NCBI GenBank assembly: GCA_050998755.1 | Contig: JBPCPW010000097.1 | Span: 1 to 14,281 of the forward strand | Source: JAXDLW01 sp050998755 | Lineage (GTDB): Bacteria; Chloroflexota; Dormibacteria; DASZGP01 | Length of the DNA stretch: 14,281 nucleotides | Direction of reading: 5' to 3' | Shown: positions 7,118 to 12,980 of the stretch, one piece after another | How the letters are laid out: each line of letters starts with the position of its first letter | Position numbering within the stretch: the stretch's first letter is position 1 | The notes under the pieces: model-generated | What the model was told of the DNA's origin: nothing | Seen by the model: only the letters and a program-made list of their open reading frames with translations | Databases searched by the model: none | Program-made: the position numbers and the translations under genes

Positions 7118-8008
7118 GTGGTGGTGGTGAACTCGGGCGCGCCCGACCTCATGCCCTGGTCGGGCACCGTACCCGCGATCGTGCAGGCCTGGTACCCCGG
7201 CGCGGAGGCCGGGAACGCGCTGGCGTCGGTGCTGTTCGGCGACTTCAACCCGTCCGGGCGGTTGCCCGTCAGCTTCCCGAAGCTGGAGACCGACCAGCCG
7301 GCCCTGACCCCGCAGCAGTACCCGGGAATCGCCAACCAGGCGCAGTACTCCGAGGGCATGTATATCGGTTACCGCCATTTCGATCGCAATCAGATCACGC
7401 CACTATTTCCCTTCGGGTTCGGCCTCTCCTACACCACCTTCCGATACAGCAACCTGCGAGTAACGGGCCCAGCGCCCGGAGGCCCGCCCCTGACCCGAAC
7501 CGGGCTTGGCGGACCGAGCGCTACCGCGACGTTCGACGTCACCAACACCGGCACGCGGGACGGCGCCGACGTCCCGCAGCTCTACATCGGCCCACCGCCC
7601 GCCAGCCCGGTGGACGAACCGCTCCGCCAGCTCGAAGGCTTCCAACGTGTGCAGGTCGCGGCTGGTCAGACCGTCCAGGTCAGCCTGCCGATCCAGTTCC
7701 GCGCGGTTTCCTACTACAACGTCGCGCAACATGCCTGGACGCCCCTCCCCGGGTGCCACGAGGTGCAGATAGGGAGCTCGGAATCCGATATCCGCTTGCG
7801 GATCTCTGGGGTCGACCAGGCCCTGCTGCCGTGTGGTTCGGCTGCGGCCGCGACCACGCCGATATCGGCCGGCGGGGCTGGAACTGGCCGTCACGCCCTG
7901 CCACTGACCGCCACCAACGGCGGTGCGCCCACAGCAATTGTGCTGACTGGTCTGCTGGTGCTGGGCGTGCTTCTCGGCGTCCGGGTTACGGCTCGCCGCC
8001 AGGGATAG
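7118..8008 (+). pseudogene. GH3 beta-glucosidase, C-terminal fragment with membrane anchor
   Basis: The frame encodes the last ~296 residues of a glycoside hydrolase family 3 protein. The end of the GH3 C domain is clear (VVVVNSGAPDLMPW, VPAIVQAWYPG, PSGRLPVSFP), followed by the FPFGFGLSYTTF junction, a fibronectin-III-like domain (about 120-220) and a C-terminal membrane helix (about 271-290) with a basic tail. The N-terminal TIM barrel with the catalytic Asp nucleophile is missing. Family-like sequence begins around 7106 (TPHTVVVV) and is lost immediately upstream, so a breakpoint lies near 7095-7105. GTG at 7118 is only a nominal start inside a beta strand. This is a 5'-deleted relic of a secreted, membrane-anchored glycosidase and should be catalytically dead. 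Confidence 0.75.
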
Positions 8009-8070
8009 CGCGGCCGGCAGCCTAAGCCGCCAGACCCACTCAAGCCGAGAGCCGCACCCTTGAACTCAAC

Positions 8071-8448
8071 ATGAATCTCGGAGTCGCCGGAGGGCGCACG
8101 GCTGGGCGGCCCCGGGCGCGGCGCTGGGCCCTCTTGTTCGGGGCGATTGTGTTCGCGCTGGGCGCGATTCTGATCACGGCAGCGATCTGGACTCCTACGG
8201 CTCGGCAGCAGCGACCACCAGAATGCTCGGTATTCATTTCTCAACTGCCGGCGCCGACACAGCGCCATTGTCAGGGGTTGGCGCTACGACCCGATTGGAC
8301 CGGACCTCGCCGCGGTTGGCTCATCCCCCGGCTCGCGGTGAAAGGTCTCGCTGTCTTGGGGTTCGGGTTTCTGGTGTCGTCGTCACTGCTGCGAGGGTTC
8401 TTGCGCTACCGCCAGGGCAATGGCCGAACCGCAGGCGTCCCAGCTTGA
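8071..8448 (+). CDS. Two-helix membrane protein, unknown function (125 aa)
   Basis: Two hydrophobic segments are evident (about 19-40 and 88-111). The first is preceded by an Arg-rich stretch (RPRARR), consistent with a cytoplasmic N-terminus. The intervening ~45-residue loop carries two Cys (C52, C67) that could form a disulfide outside the membrane. Codon use is GC3-rich and looks coding. Neither an SD nor a TANNNT box is placed well before the ATG at 8071, so the start is tentative. No family is recognised. It lies 62 bp after the GH3 relic on the same strand. Confidence 0.5.
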   Translation: MNLGVAGGRTAGRPRARRWALLFGAIVFALGAILITAAIWTPTARQQRPPECSVFISQLPAPTQRHCQGLALRPDWTGPRRGWLIPRLAVKGLAVLGFGFLVSSSLLRGFLRYRQGNGRTAGVPA

Positions 8449-8556
8449 CCGCATGCGATGCGAGCGTTGGTAAATGTCATCAGAAATTGCCAGACACCCG
8501 TCCTATAAGGTCAGCGCTCTCGTCCCGAACACAACGCAGTTATTCGCCCGGGGGGG

Positions 8557-9003
8557 ATGGGCCGGCGCCAGACCGTACGCTTCCCCGATCGAGCTTGGGG
8601 CCGGGCTCGGCGTGGCTGTTACCGAATTTGTCCGTCCGAAACATCATGGCCGGGCGGTCCCCGGGGTACATCACGAGGAGAAGGGAGCAAGGGCGCGGCC
8701 GTCGTCCTCGTCATCGGTCCGCTCTACCTGATAGTCGGCAGCATCGTGGCGCTCACCTACGGCGCCGCCGGAAGTATCGCGCAGATCAGGCCGGAGCTCC
8801 GTCACGATCGGTGGGCATTCTGGTCGGCGCTGAGTTTCTCAATGCTACTGATGCCCCCGCTGGTGGCGACATGGGCGTACGGCGGAGACACCTCCACGAT
8901 CCAGTCGCTGCCGATCTGGCTGGTTCGGGTCGCTTCCCTAACCGGGGTTGGCGCCGCGGTTGCCGCTGGCTGGAATTGGCCGAGTCGAACGCCCACGGCC
9001 TGA
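8557..9003 (+). CDS. Putative three-helix membrane protein, uncertain 5' end
   Basis: From about residue 46 this frame reads like a genuine membrane protein, with helices near 47-70, 88-108 and 118-138, a basic loop RPELRHDRW between the first two, and GC3-rich codons. The first ~45 residues are Arg/Pro/Trp-rich and look like out-of-frame translation. No start codon occurs in frame after the ATG at 8557, and a GAGGAGAAGGGAG run near 8680 is not followed by any usable start. The likely explanations are a 5' truncation, a frameshift or a non-standard start. No family is recognised. Confidence 0.4.
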   Translation: MGRRQTVRFPDRAWGRARRGCYRICPSETSWPGGPRGTSRGEGSKGAAVVLVIGPLYLIVGSIVALTYGAAGSIAQIRPELRHDRWAFWSALSFSMLLMPPLVATWAYGGDTSTIQSLPIWLVRVASLTGVGAAVAAGWNWPSRTPTA

Positions 9004-9008
9004 GAGCA

Positions 9009-9476
9009 TTGTTTCCCCGGAAGGAGACCTTTCCGTGCCCAGGCTGTCATCGAATCACCACGGTCCCTACCGTGTGCGAAGGCCTTGAGCGGGTGACATG
9101 TGTCAACTGCGGCAAAGCACTGCGGCTCCGACCTGCGCTGAACTCCGAGCAGCGCGCCCAGGCCCGCGCGCTACGTTGGGCCGCCGCTCAGATCGAGCTG
9201 TCGCTCACCACCCGGCATCGTCGCAAGCCTCTCGACGGTCTGGCCAAGGCAAGCGTCTTACAGCTTCAGCCCGGACCCGGCCGGCGAAGCTCGCCGGCGC
9301 GCCGCTCAGCGAGTCGATGCCTCACCTCCCGGGCTACTCGGCGTTGCATCACCTCCATGGCCAACCCAACCTGGGGTTCAATCCGCTGGATTACCTTGAT
9401 CTCGCCCGTGATGTATTCCCCGTCGAGGTTTGTGCCCCATATGGCTGACATGGCGATCAGGGAATCCAACCTCTGA
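9009..9476 (+). CDS. Zinc-ribbon ORF, probably degraded
   Basis: Counting from a TTG at 9009, two knuckles CPGC (C10, C13) and CVNC (C31, C34) are separated by 17 residues, a classic zinc-ribbon spacing. A helical, Arg/Ala/Gln-rich stretch follows, to about residue 80. Codons of this part are GC3-rich. Beyond about 9245 the frame is Ser/Arg-rich and runs antisense into the nucleotidyltransferase gene, so the genuine protein probably ended or was cut there. No convincing SD serves the TTG. A good AAGGAG (9021-9026) serves instead a GTG at 9035 in another frame, which stops after 17 codons, hinting at a frameshift. Function unknown. Confidence 0.3.
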   Translation: MFPRKETFPCPGCHRITTVPTVCEGLERVTCVNCGKALRLRPALNSEQRAQARALRWAAAQIELSLTTRHRRKPLDGLAKASVLQLQPGPGRRSSPARRSASRCLTSRATRRCITSMANPTWGSIRWITLISPVMYSPSRFVPHMADMAIRESNL

Positions 9477-9910
9477 CTGAAGCGCGCGGTTTCGCTCGCG
9501 GTAGCCTGGCGCAACCGGTCAAGGTACAAGTCGTCGAGACCAATCACGCGGACCCGGCTCCCGCCTACCTCAACCTCCACCGTCCGATGGATGTCGTCAC
9601 CGGTTCCTGGAAACTCGACACCGTGGATGAGGTCGGGATGCACCCAGTGGCGACCCTCGCGGCTGAACCCAAGACCAGAGAGCTCCAACAGATCGCGGGC
9701 AGAGGGCCGCGGGCACAGATCGATATCGGTGGGACGGGACTCCTCACTCAGCCAGTGCTCTTCCGCCGTCCCACCAACGATCACCGGCGGACGCTCGAAG
9801 ACGGCGCCGATGGCAGCCGCGATCAGTAACCGCTGAGTCTGCGGCGTCGTCGCCGCGGTGGCCAGCGCCAGCAGCCGGCGGGCCTCCTGGCGCTGCGCCT
9901 CATCGGCCAC
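9266..9910 (-). CDS. Minimal nucleotidyltransferase-fold protein (putative toxin of a TA pair)
   Basis: This 214-residue protein carries the polymerase-beta-like nucleotidyltransferase signature VGGTA (45-49) followed by TDIDL (61-65, Asp62 and Asp64 as metal ligands). This is the arrangement seen in DUF6036/AbiEii-like and MNT-type proteins. The middle part (VEVEVGGSRVRVIGLDDLYLDRL) matches the family's substrate-side region, and the C-terminus is Arg-rich. The GTG start at 9910 overlaps the end of the upstream XRE gene by 11 bp, indicating co-translation. Such two-gene units usually act as toxin-antitoxin or abortive-infection modules, the enzyme nucleotidylating tRNA or protein. The target and toxicity are not deducible here. 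DUF-level assignment is by eye. Confidence 0.7.
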   Translation of the reverse strand: MADEAQRQEARRLLALATAATTPQTQRLLIAAAIGAVFERPPVIVGGTAEEHWLSEESRPTDIDLCPRPSARDLLELSGLGFSREGRHWVHPDLIHGVEFPGTGDDIHRTVEVEVGGSRVRVIGLDDLYLDRLRQATASETARFSQRLDSLIAMSAIWGTNLDGEYITGEIKVIQRIEPQVGLAMEVMQRRVAREVRHRLAERRAGELRRPGPG

Positions 9911-10271
9911 GCCCGGACCGACCCCCGAATTGCTCGGGACGGATCCCCGTCGCAGTCAGCGTGCGGCGCTCGACATCGCTAAGGGTGCGGTCGTAGGGAT
10001 TCCAGTTGTTGTCCCCGAATATGGCGCGGGTCATTGCCCGGCGTTTGACCGGGTCAAATGGATCTTCGCTTTCGCCCAGCACCAGCTTGAGCGGAAGCCC
10101 GCAGGCACGGGCCCAGCGATCAGCGAAGTCCAGGCGAGGGCTAAGGCGACCGCTCTCCGCTCTCGCGATCGCCGCCTGTGTGGTCCCCATGCGAGCGGCC
10201 AAGGCAGACTGCGTCAGACCGGCGGCTAGCCTCAAGGCGTTCAACTCCACTCCCACTGCCCGCTTGTCCAT
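9900..10271 (-). CDS. XRE-family helix-turn-helix regulator (putative antitoxin)
   Basis: The 123-residue protein has an N-terminal XRE/Cro helix-turn-helix at about 8-48 (LRLAAGLTQSALAARMGTTQ and a RAESGRLSPR end). A linker follows with GLPLKLVLGESEDPFDPVKRR, and the tail may contact the partner. It is first in a two-gene unit, and its TGA overlaps the nucleotidyltransferase GTG. The ATG at 10271 follows an extended -10 box by nine bases and has no SD, implying a nearly leaderless transcript. A palindrome on that -10 box suggests the protein represses its own promoter, as antitoxins commonly do. Confidence 0.78.
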   Translation of the reverse strand: MDKRAVGVELNALRLAAGLTQSALAARMGTTQAAIARAESGRLSPRLDFADRWARACGLPLKLVLGESEDPFDPVKRRAMTRAIFGDNNWNPYDRTLSDVERRTLTATGIRPEQFGGRSGRGR

Positions 10272-10277
10272 CCGAAG

Positions 10278-10291
10278 GATATTATATCAAT
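10278..10291 (-). promoter_or_regulatory. Extended -10 promoter with overlapping palindromic operator
   Basis: On the minus strand TTGATATAAT (10290-10281) contains TGN-TATAAT, an extended -10 element needing little -35 support. The box lies inside the palindrome GATAT-n-ATATC (10278-10288, perfect 5-bp arms). A direct repeat, TTATTG, occurs twice just upstream. The AT-rich patch stands out in GC-rich surroundings. I infer an autoregulatory operator for the XRE protein. Confidence 0.6.
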
Positions 10292-10396
10292 AATGCAATA
10301 AGATGGAATACCCGCAGACGCTGCCCGCGCCCTACGTTGGGGCGAAGCCCACGACGACAGGCGTCGCCGGATGCCTCAAGCGGAACGCCGCCGCTT

Positions 10397-10402
10397 TATC
10401 GT
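10397..10402 (+). promoter_or_regulatory. -10-like box for leaderless small-gene mRNA
   Basis: TATCGT (TANNNT) ends six bases before the ATG at 10409, which would place transcription start at the start codon. There is no SD and no clear -35. Confidence 0.35.
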
Positions 10403-10408
10403 TGACGT

Positions 10409-10681
10409 ATGCCAGAAGATCGGCCAACCAGGGATGAGATCAACCGTCCGGCTGCGAGTCGGCGGGCGTTCTGGTGGCTCACCATTACCCTACTTGTCGT
10501 GGTCAGCGCCGGCTGGGAGGGCTTGCTGTTTGCAATCCTTCATCACCCACCGGCGGTACTTGGGTTTCTCCCTTTCGCGGTCGCCGTCGCGCCGTTCGTT
10601 GGGATCCTCAGCGTGACCACGGTTCCTCTAATGCCGTGGGGCCTGAGCGTTGCGATGCGCGCAGCGAGGCGTCCCGACTAG
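10409..10681 (+). CDS. Two-helix membrane protein, unknown function (90 aa)
   Basis: An acidic/basic N-terminus (MPEDRPTRDE) precedes two hydrophobic helices (about 21-44 and 50-74), and the chain ends in a basic tail RAARRPD. Third positions are GC-rich, as expected for a real gene. The ATG at 10409 is supported by a TANNNT box six bases upstream. It is divergent from the XRE/nucleotidyltransferase unit, with 137 bp between the starts. I recognise no family. The short size and context suggest an accessory membrane protein. Confidence 0.5.
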   Translation: MPEDRPTRDEINRPAASRRAFWWLTITLLVVVSAGWEGLLFAILHHPPAVLGFLPFAVAVAPFVGILSVTTVPLMPWGLSVAMRAARRPD

Positions 10682-10719
10682 GTTGGGCCATGCGAGGGTG
10701 ACGTCACCAGAGCACCGTC

Positions 10720-10737
10720 CGGGGCTTCAATGCCCCG
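10720..10737. terminator. Hairpin without U-tract, possible terminator
   Basis: CGGGGC (10720-10725) and GCCCCG (10732-10737) form a 6-bp GC stem with a six-base loop, 38 bp after the stop of the small membrane protein. No T-run follows on either strand, so intrinsic termination is doubtful. It could also be part of the structured region before the tRNA. Confidence 0.25.
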
Positions 10738-10794
10738 CCCGCCAAATCAATAGAGGCCCGCTCGGCGCGCGAGGTGAAGGAGTGATCGAGGAGC

Positions 10795-10876
10795 GGAGCG
10801 CGCGTACACGGAAGTACGTGAGCGAGCACCGCAGAAGGCCGCTTGCGGCCGGGCACGACGCACAGATCGCGCGCCC
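10795..10876. repeat. Hairpin-rich intergenic element, copy B
   Basis: Plus-strand stems are 10801-10807/10814-10820 (7 bp with one G-U, loop ACGGAA), 10837-10841/10846-10850 (GGCCG/CGGCC, loop CTTG) and a weaker 10851-10854/10873-10876. The order stem, CGTGAGNGAG, second GC stem, third stem mirrors the minus strand of 1-80. The element sits directly beyond the 3' end of tRNA-Leu. In the tRNA direction the GGCCG stem is followed by TTCTG, so it may also stop tRNA transcription. Confidence 0.4.
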
Positions 10877-10890
10877 AGCGGACCGACGAG

Positions 10891-10974
10891 TGCCGCCCAG
10901 AGGACTCGAACCTCCACGGGCATAAGCCCACAACGCCCTGAACGTTGCGTGTCTACCAATTCCACCAGGGCGGC
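10891..10974 (-). tRNA. tRNA-Leu (anticodon CAG)
   Basis: A full 84-nt class II tRNA. The acceptor stem is GCCGCCC/GGGCGGC with discriminator A. The D arm has TGGTGGAATTGGTAGACA. The anticodon stem CAACG/CGTTG encloses the loop TTCAGGG, with CAG at 10940-10938 (reads CUG). The long variable arm has stem GGGC/GCCC, and the T arm has GGTTCGAGTCC. The 3' CCA is not encoded. It lies 37 bp downstream of the solute-binding protein gene on the same strand, and secG is two genes upstream. Confidence 0.95.
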
Positions 10975-10986
10975 ACGTAGGGACAA

Positions 10987-10992
10987 ATAATA
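10987..10992 (-). promoter_or_regulatory. -10 box of tRNA-Leu
   Basis: TATTAT on the minus strand lies 12 bp before the tRNA 5' end, giving a start about 5-6 nt upstream of the mature tRNA. A poor -35 candidate, TTGTAG, sits at 11017-11012 with a 19-bp spacer, inside the end of the upstream gene. The tRNA can thus be transcribed independently. Confidence 0.45.
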
Positions 10993-11011
10993 CCGGCGTC
11001 GGACGACGGCT

Positions 11012-12622
11012 CTACAACCGCCGGCGCCCGTTCACAAACCAACCCTGGACCAGGTCGTAGCGCTGCCCACCGGTGGGCAGGACGATTCCCTTCACCGTGT
11101 CGCGCGCCCCCACGGTGGCGTCCGGGGAGTAGAGGAAAACCGCGGCGTGGTCGTCGAGGATCTGCTTCTGGGCATCGAGGTAGGCCCTGCGGCGGGTGGC
11201 ATAGTCGGTGGTGCTGCGCCCAGCCTCGAGGTCCCGGTCCAGCGCGGCGTTGGCCGGCATCCCGGAGAAATTGAACCCACCTGGCCCGGCCTGGCTGGAG
11301 TGCCAGAAGACGAAGATATCGGGGTCTGAGCCGTTGTCGAGCGCCGTCAGGGCCATGTCGAACTGGTGGCTTTGGAGGCGGGGCAACACCGTCTCGGGCG
11401 ACAGGTTCTGCGTGGTCGTGCCGATCCCCACGGCGCCGAGGTCCCGCTCGATCCCGGCGGCGATCGATGAGTAGGGCTGGCTCTCGGCGGTGGTCAGCTT
11501 CAACTGCAGCTTCTGGCCATCCTTGAAGCGGGCCTGGCCTCGACGACGCCACCCTGCGGCCTCGAGCTCCCGGTTCGCGGCCCTGCGGTTAAGCGCGATG
11601 GTGCGGCCCTGGACTGTCGCCCAGCGAATCGCCGGCGGGATGGGCGAGTCGTCGGTGGTGGCGAAGCCGCCGAGGGTCGAGGTCAGCTGGGTCTGCCGAT
11701 CCAGTGCCAGGCCGATCGCTTTGCGAACGTGGTCATCCGCCAGCACGGCGTTTCCCTGGTTGAACAGCAGCTCGGTGTACGCGAAGGTGCTGCCGGTGAC
11801 CACCTGGCGGTTCACCGCCATCTGCACCCGCCGTGCGTCATCCGCCCCCAGGCCCGCGAAGACGTCGACCTCGCCGTTCAGCAGGGCCTGGGTGGCGCCA
11901 CTGCGGGAATCGTAGAAGCGCAGCTCGAGACCATCGAGATAGGGCCGTTCGAAGGCGTGCGGGTTGCGGTCCAGCACCAGGTGGGCACGGTCGGAGCCCA
12001 CAACCTGAAAGGGGCCGGAACTGGGGGCATCGGTCTCCGCCCGCAGCGACTTCGCCGAGCGCGGCCGCAGCGAATGCTCGGGCAGAAGACCCATGGTGGT
12101 CAGCGAGAGGAACGCCGCACTCGACTGGGGCAGCGAGTAGGTGATCGTCAGCGGGTCGGGAGCGGCCGCGCTGACCCCTGACCACGCCTGCCCGATGGCG
12201 GACCGCGCGTCGTCATCGCTCTGCAGCACCGAGAGCGTGTAGAGGGCATCCCCAGAGGTGATGGGCGCGCCGTCCGACCAGCGCAGACCGCTTCGCAGGT
12301 GGAACGTGAAGGTCTTCGCCGCGGCGTCCACCGACCAGTTCCTGGCCAGCTCCCCCACCGGCTTTCCGTCGCTCCCGGTGCGCGTCAGGCCGCGGTACAG
12401 AAGCGCCGAGATGTCGCGCGAATTGGGGGTCTCCGCAAAGGCCGGGACGAGGGTGATGGGCCCATCGACAACCAGCGCCTCGGTGACCCGGCCACCGGGG
12501 CTGGGGTCCTCGCGGCTGAACTGGCGGTAGGCCAGCAGTCCCCCGCCGAGGCTGGCCACGACGAGCGCTGCCAAAGCGAGCAGCGCGGGCACCGTGGCCC
12601 GGCGCCGCCGCACCGGGGTCAT
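11012..12622 (-). CDS. Extracellular solute-binding protein, family 5 (peptide/dipeptide ABC type)
   Basis: This 536-residue DppA/OppA-type binding protein is exported and probably captures peptides, or nickel or other small ligands, for an ABC importer. Residues about 12-35 form an uncleaved-looking hydrophobic anchor after RRRR, with no lipobox Cys. The family hallmarks follow: LLYRGLTRTGSDGKPVGELA, the KTFTFHLRSGLRWSDGAPIT segment, VRKAIGLALDR and, near the C-terminus, DPDIFVFWHSS. Length is typical (500-550). The ATG overlaps the secG stop (ATGA), so it is translated from the secG message. No permease or ATPase genes occur in the window, so it is an orphan binding protein or serves a transporter elsewhere. 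Confidence 0.88.
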   Translation of the reverse strand: MTPVRRRRATVPALLALAALVVASLGGGLLAYRQFSREDPSPGGRVTEALVVDGPITLVPAFAETPNSRDISALLYRGLTRTGSDGKPVGELARNWSVDAAAKTFTFHLRSGLRWSDGAPITSGDALYTLSVLQSDDDARSAIGQAWSGVSAAAPDPLTITYSLPQSSAAFLSLTTMGLLPEHSLRPRSAKSLRAETDAPSSGPFQVVGSDRAHLVLDRNPHAFERPYLDGLELRFYDSRSGATQALLNGEVDVFAGLGADDARRVQMAVNRQVVTGSTFAYTELLFNQGNAVLADDHVRKAIGLALDRQTQLTSTLGGFATTDDSPIPPAIRWATVQGRTIALNRRAANRELEAAGWRRRGQARFKDGQKLQLKLTTAESQPYSSIAAGIERDLGAVGIGTTTQNLSPETVLPRLQSHQFDMALTALDNGSDPDIFVFWHSSQAGPGGFNFSGMPANAALDRDLEAGRSTTDYATRRRAYLDAQKQILDDHAAVFLYSPDATVGARDTVKGIVLPTGGQRYDLVQGWFVNGRRRL

Positions 12623-12918
12623 CCCAGCTTGATGTTCGCTACGGAAAGGAGGAGGAACATGACGGTGAGCCCGACGGTGATCTGGAAGAGGCTCTTCTCG
12701 ATCCCGCGGCGCGTCCGGTATCCCCCACCGCCACCGTCGCTGCCGCCGCCCCCAATGGTCCCCCCGAGGCCACTGGTGGTGCGGGGGGTCTGCAGCAGTA
12801 CACCGAGGATCAGCAGCACAGCGTCGGCGACAACCAGCACCTGCATGGTGGTGTGCAGGGGGAACTTGCTGGTGGTGGCCAGGAGGACCTGGGCCACCAA
12901 CATCAGAGCGACTTCCAT
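12619..12918 (-). CDS. secG: Preprotein translocase subunit SecG
   Basis: This 99-residue protein has the SecG pattern: a membrane helix (about 24-43) ending in LLQTPRTTSGLGG, a Gly-rich cytoplasmic linker (GGTIGGGG up to about residue 66), and a second helix (about 76-95) in FQITVGLTVMFLLLS. SecG associates with SecYE and assists SecA-driven export across the inner membrane. An additional mildly hydrophobic N-terminus (2-16) is present. A TAATCT box seven bases before the ATG suggests a leaderless mRNA. It overlaps the solute-binding protein gene by ATGA and is followed, two genes on, by tRNA-Leu. A secG-tRNA-Leu neighbourhood is also known from Escherichia coli (secG-leuU). Confidence 0.85.
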   Translation of the reverse strand: MEVALMLVAQVLLATTSKFPLHTTMQVLVVADAVLLILGVLLQTPRTTSGLGGTIGGGGSDGGGGGYRTRRGIEKSLFQITVGLTVMFLLLSVANIKLG

Positions 12919-12925
12919 CGGCGCG

Positions 12926-12931
12926 AGATTA
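12926..12931 (-). promoter_or_regulatory. -10 box for leaderless secG mRNA
   Basis: TAATCT on the minus strand ends seven bases before the secG ATG (12918). No SD is present. The promoter shares a 62-bp divergent gap with that of the phospholipase-D-family gene. Confidence 0.5.
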
Positions 12932-12968
12932 CCAGAGACCGTCTCGGATTAGGTGGTGGCAGAACTGC

Positions 12969-12974
12969 TAGTCT
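12969..12974 (+). promoter_or_regulatory. -10 box for leaderless PLD-family mRNA
   Basis: TAGTCT lies six bases before the ATG at 12981, with no SD between. It faces away from the secG -10 box at 12926-12931. Confidence 0.5.
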
Positions 12975-12980
12975 GTAGAC

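Noticed and set aside
9035..9088. 17-codon ORF with GTG behind a strong AAGGAG
   Set aside because: Too short and not protein-like. Kept only as a hint of a frameshift in the zinc-ribbon region.
8223..9476. Single 417-residue plus-strand frame
   Set aside because: Its first two thirds are Arg/Pro/Ser-rich and overlap two membrane-protein frames with better coding character. Only the zinc-ribbon part (from about 9009) is protein-like.
5463..10890. Integrated mobile island ending at tRNA-Leu
   Set aside because: The fragment-rich zone ends at the tRNA 3' side, but I found no integrase, no transposase and no second copy of the tRNA 3' end that could be an att site.
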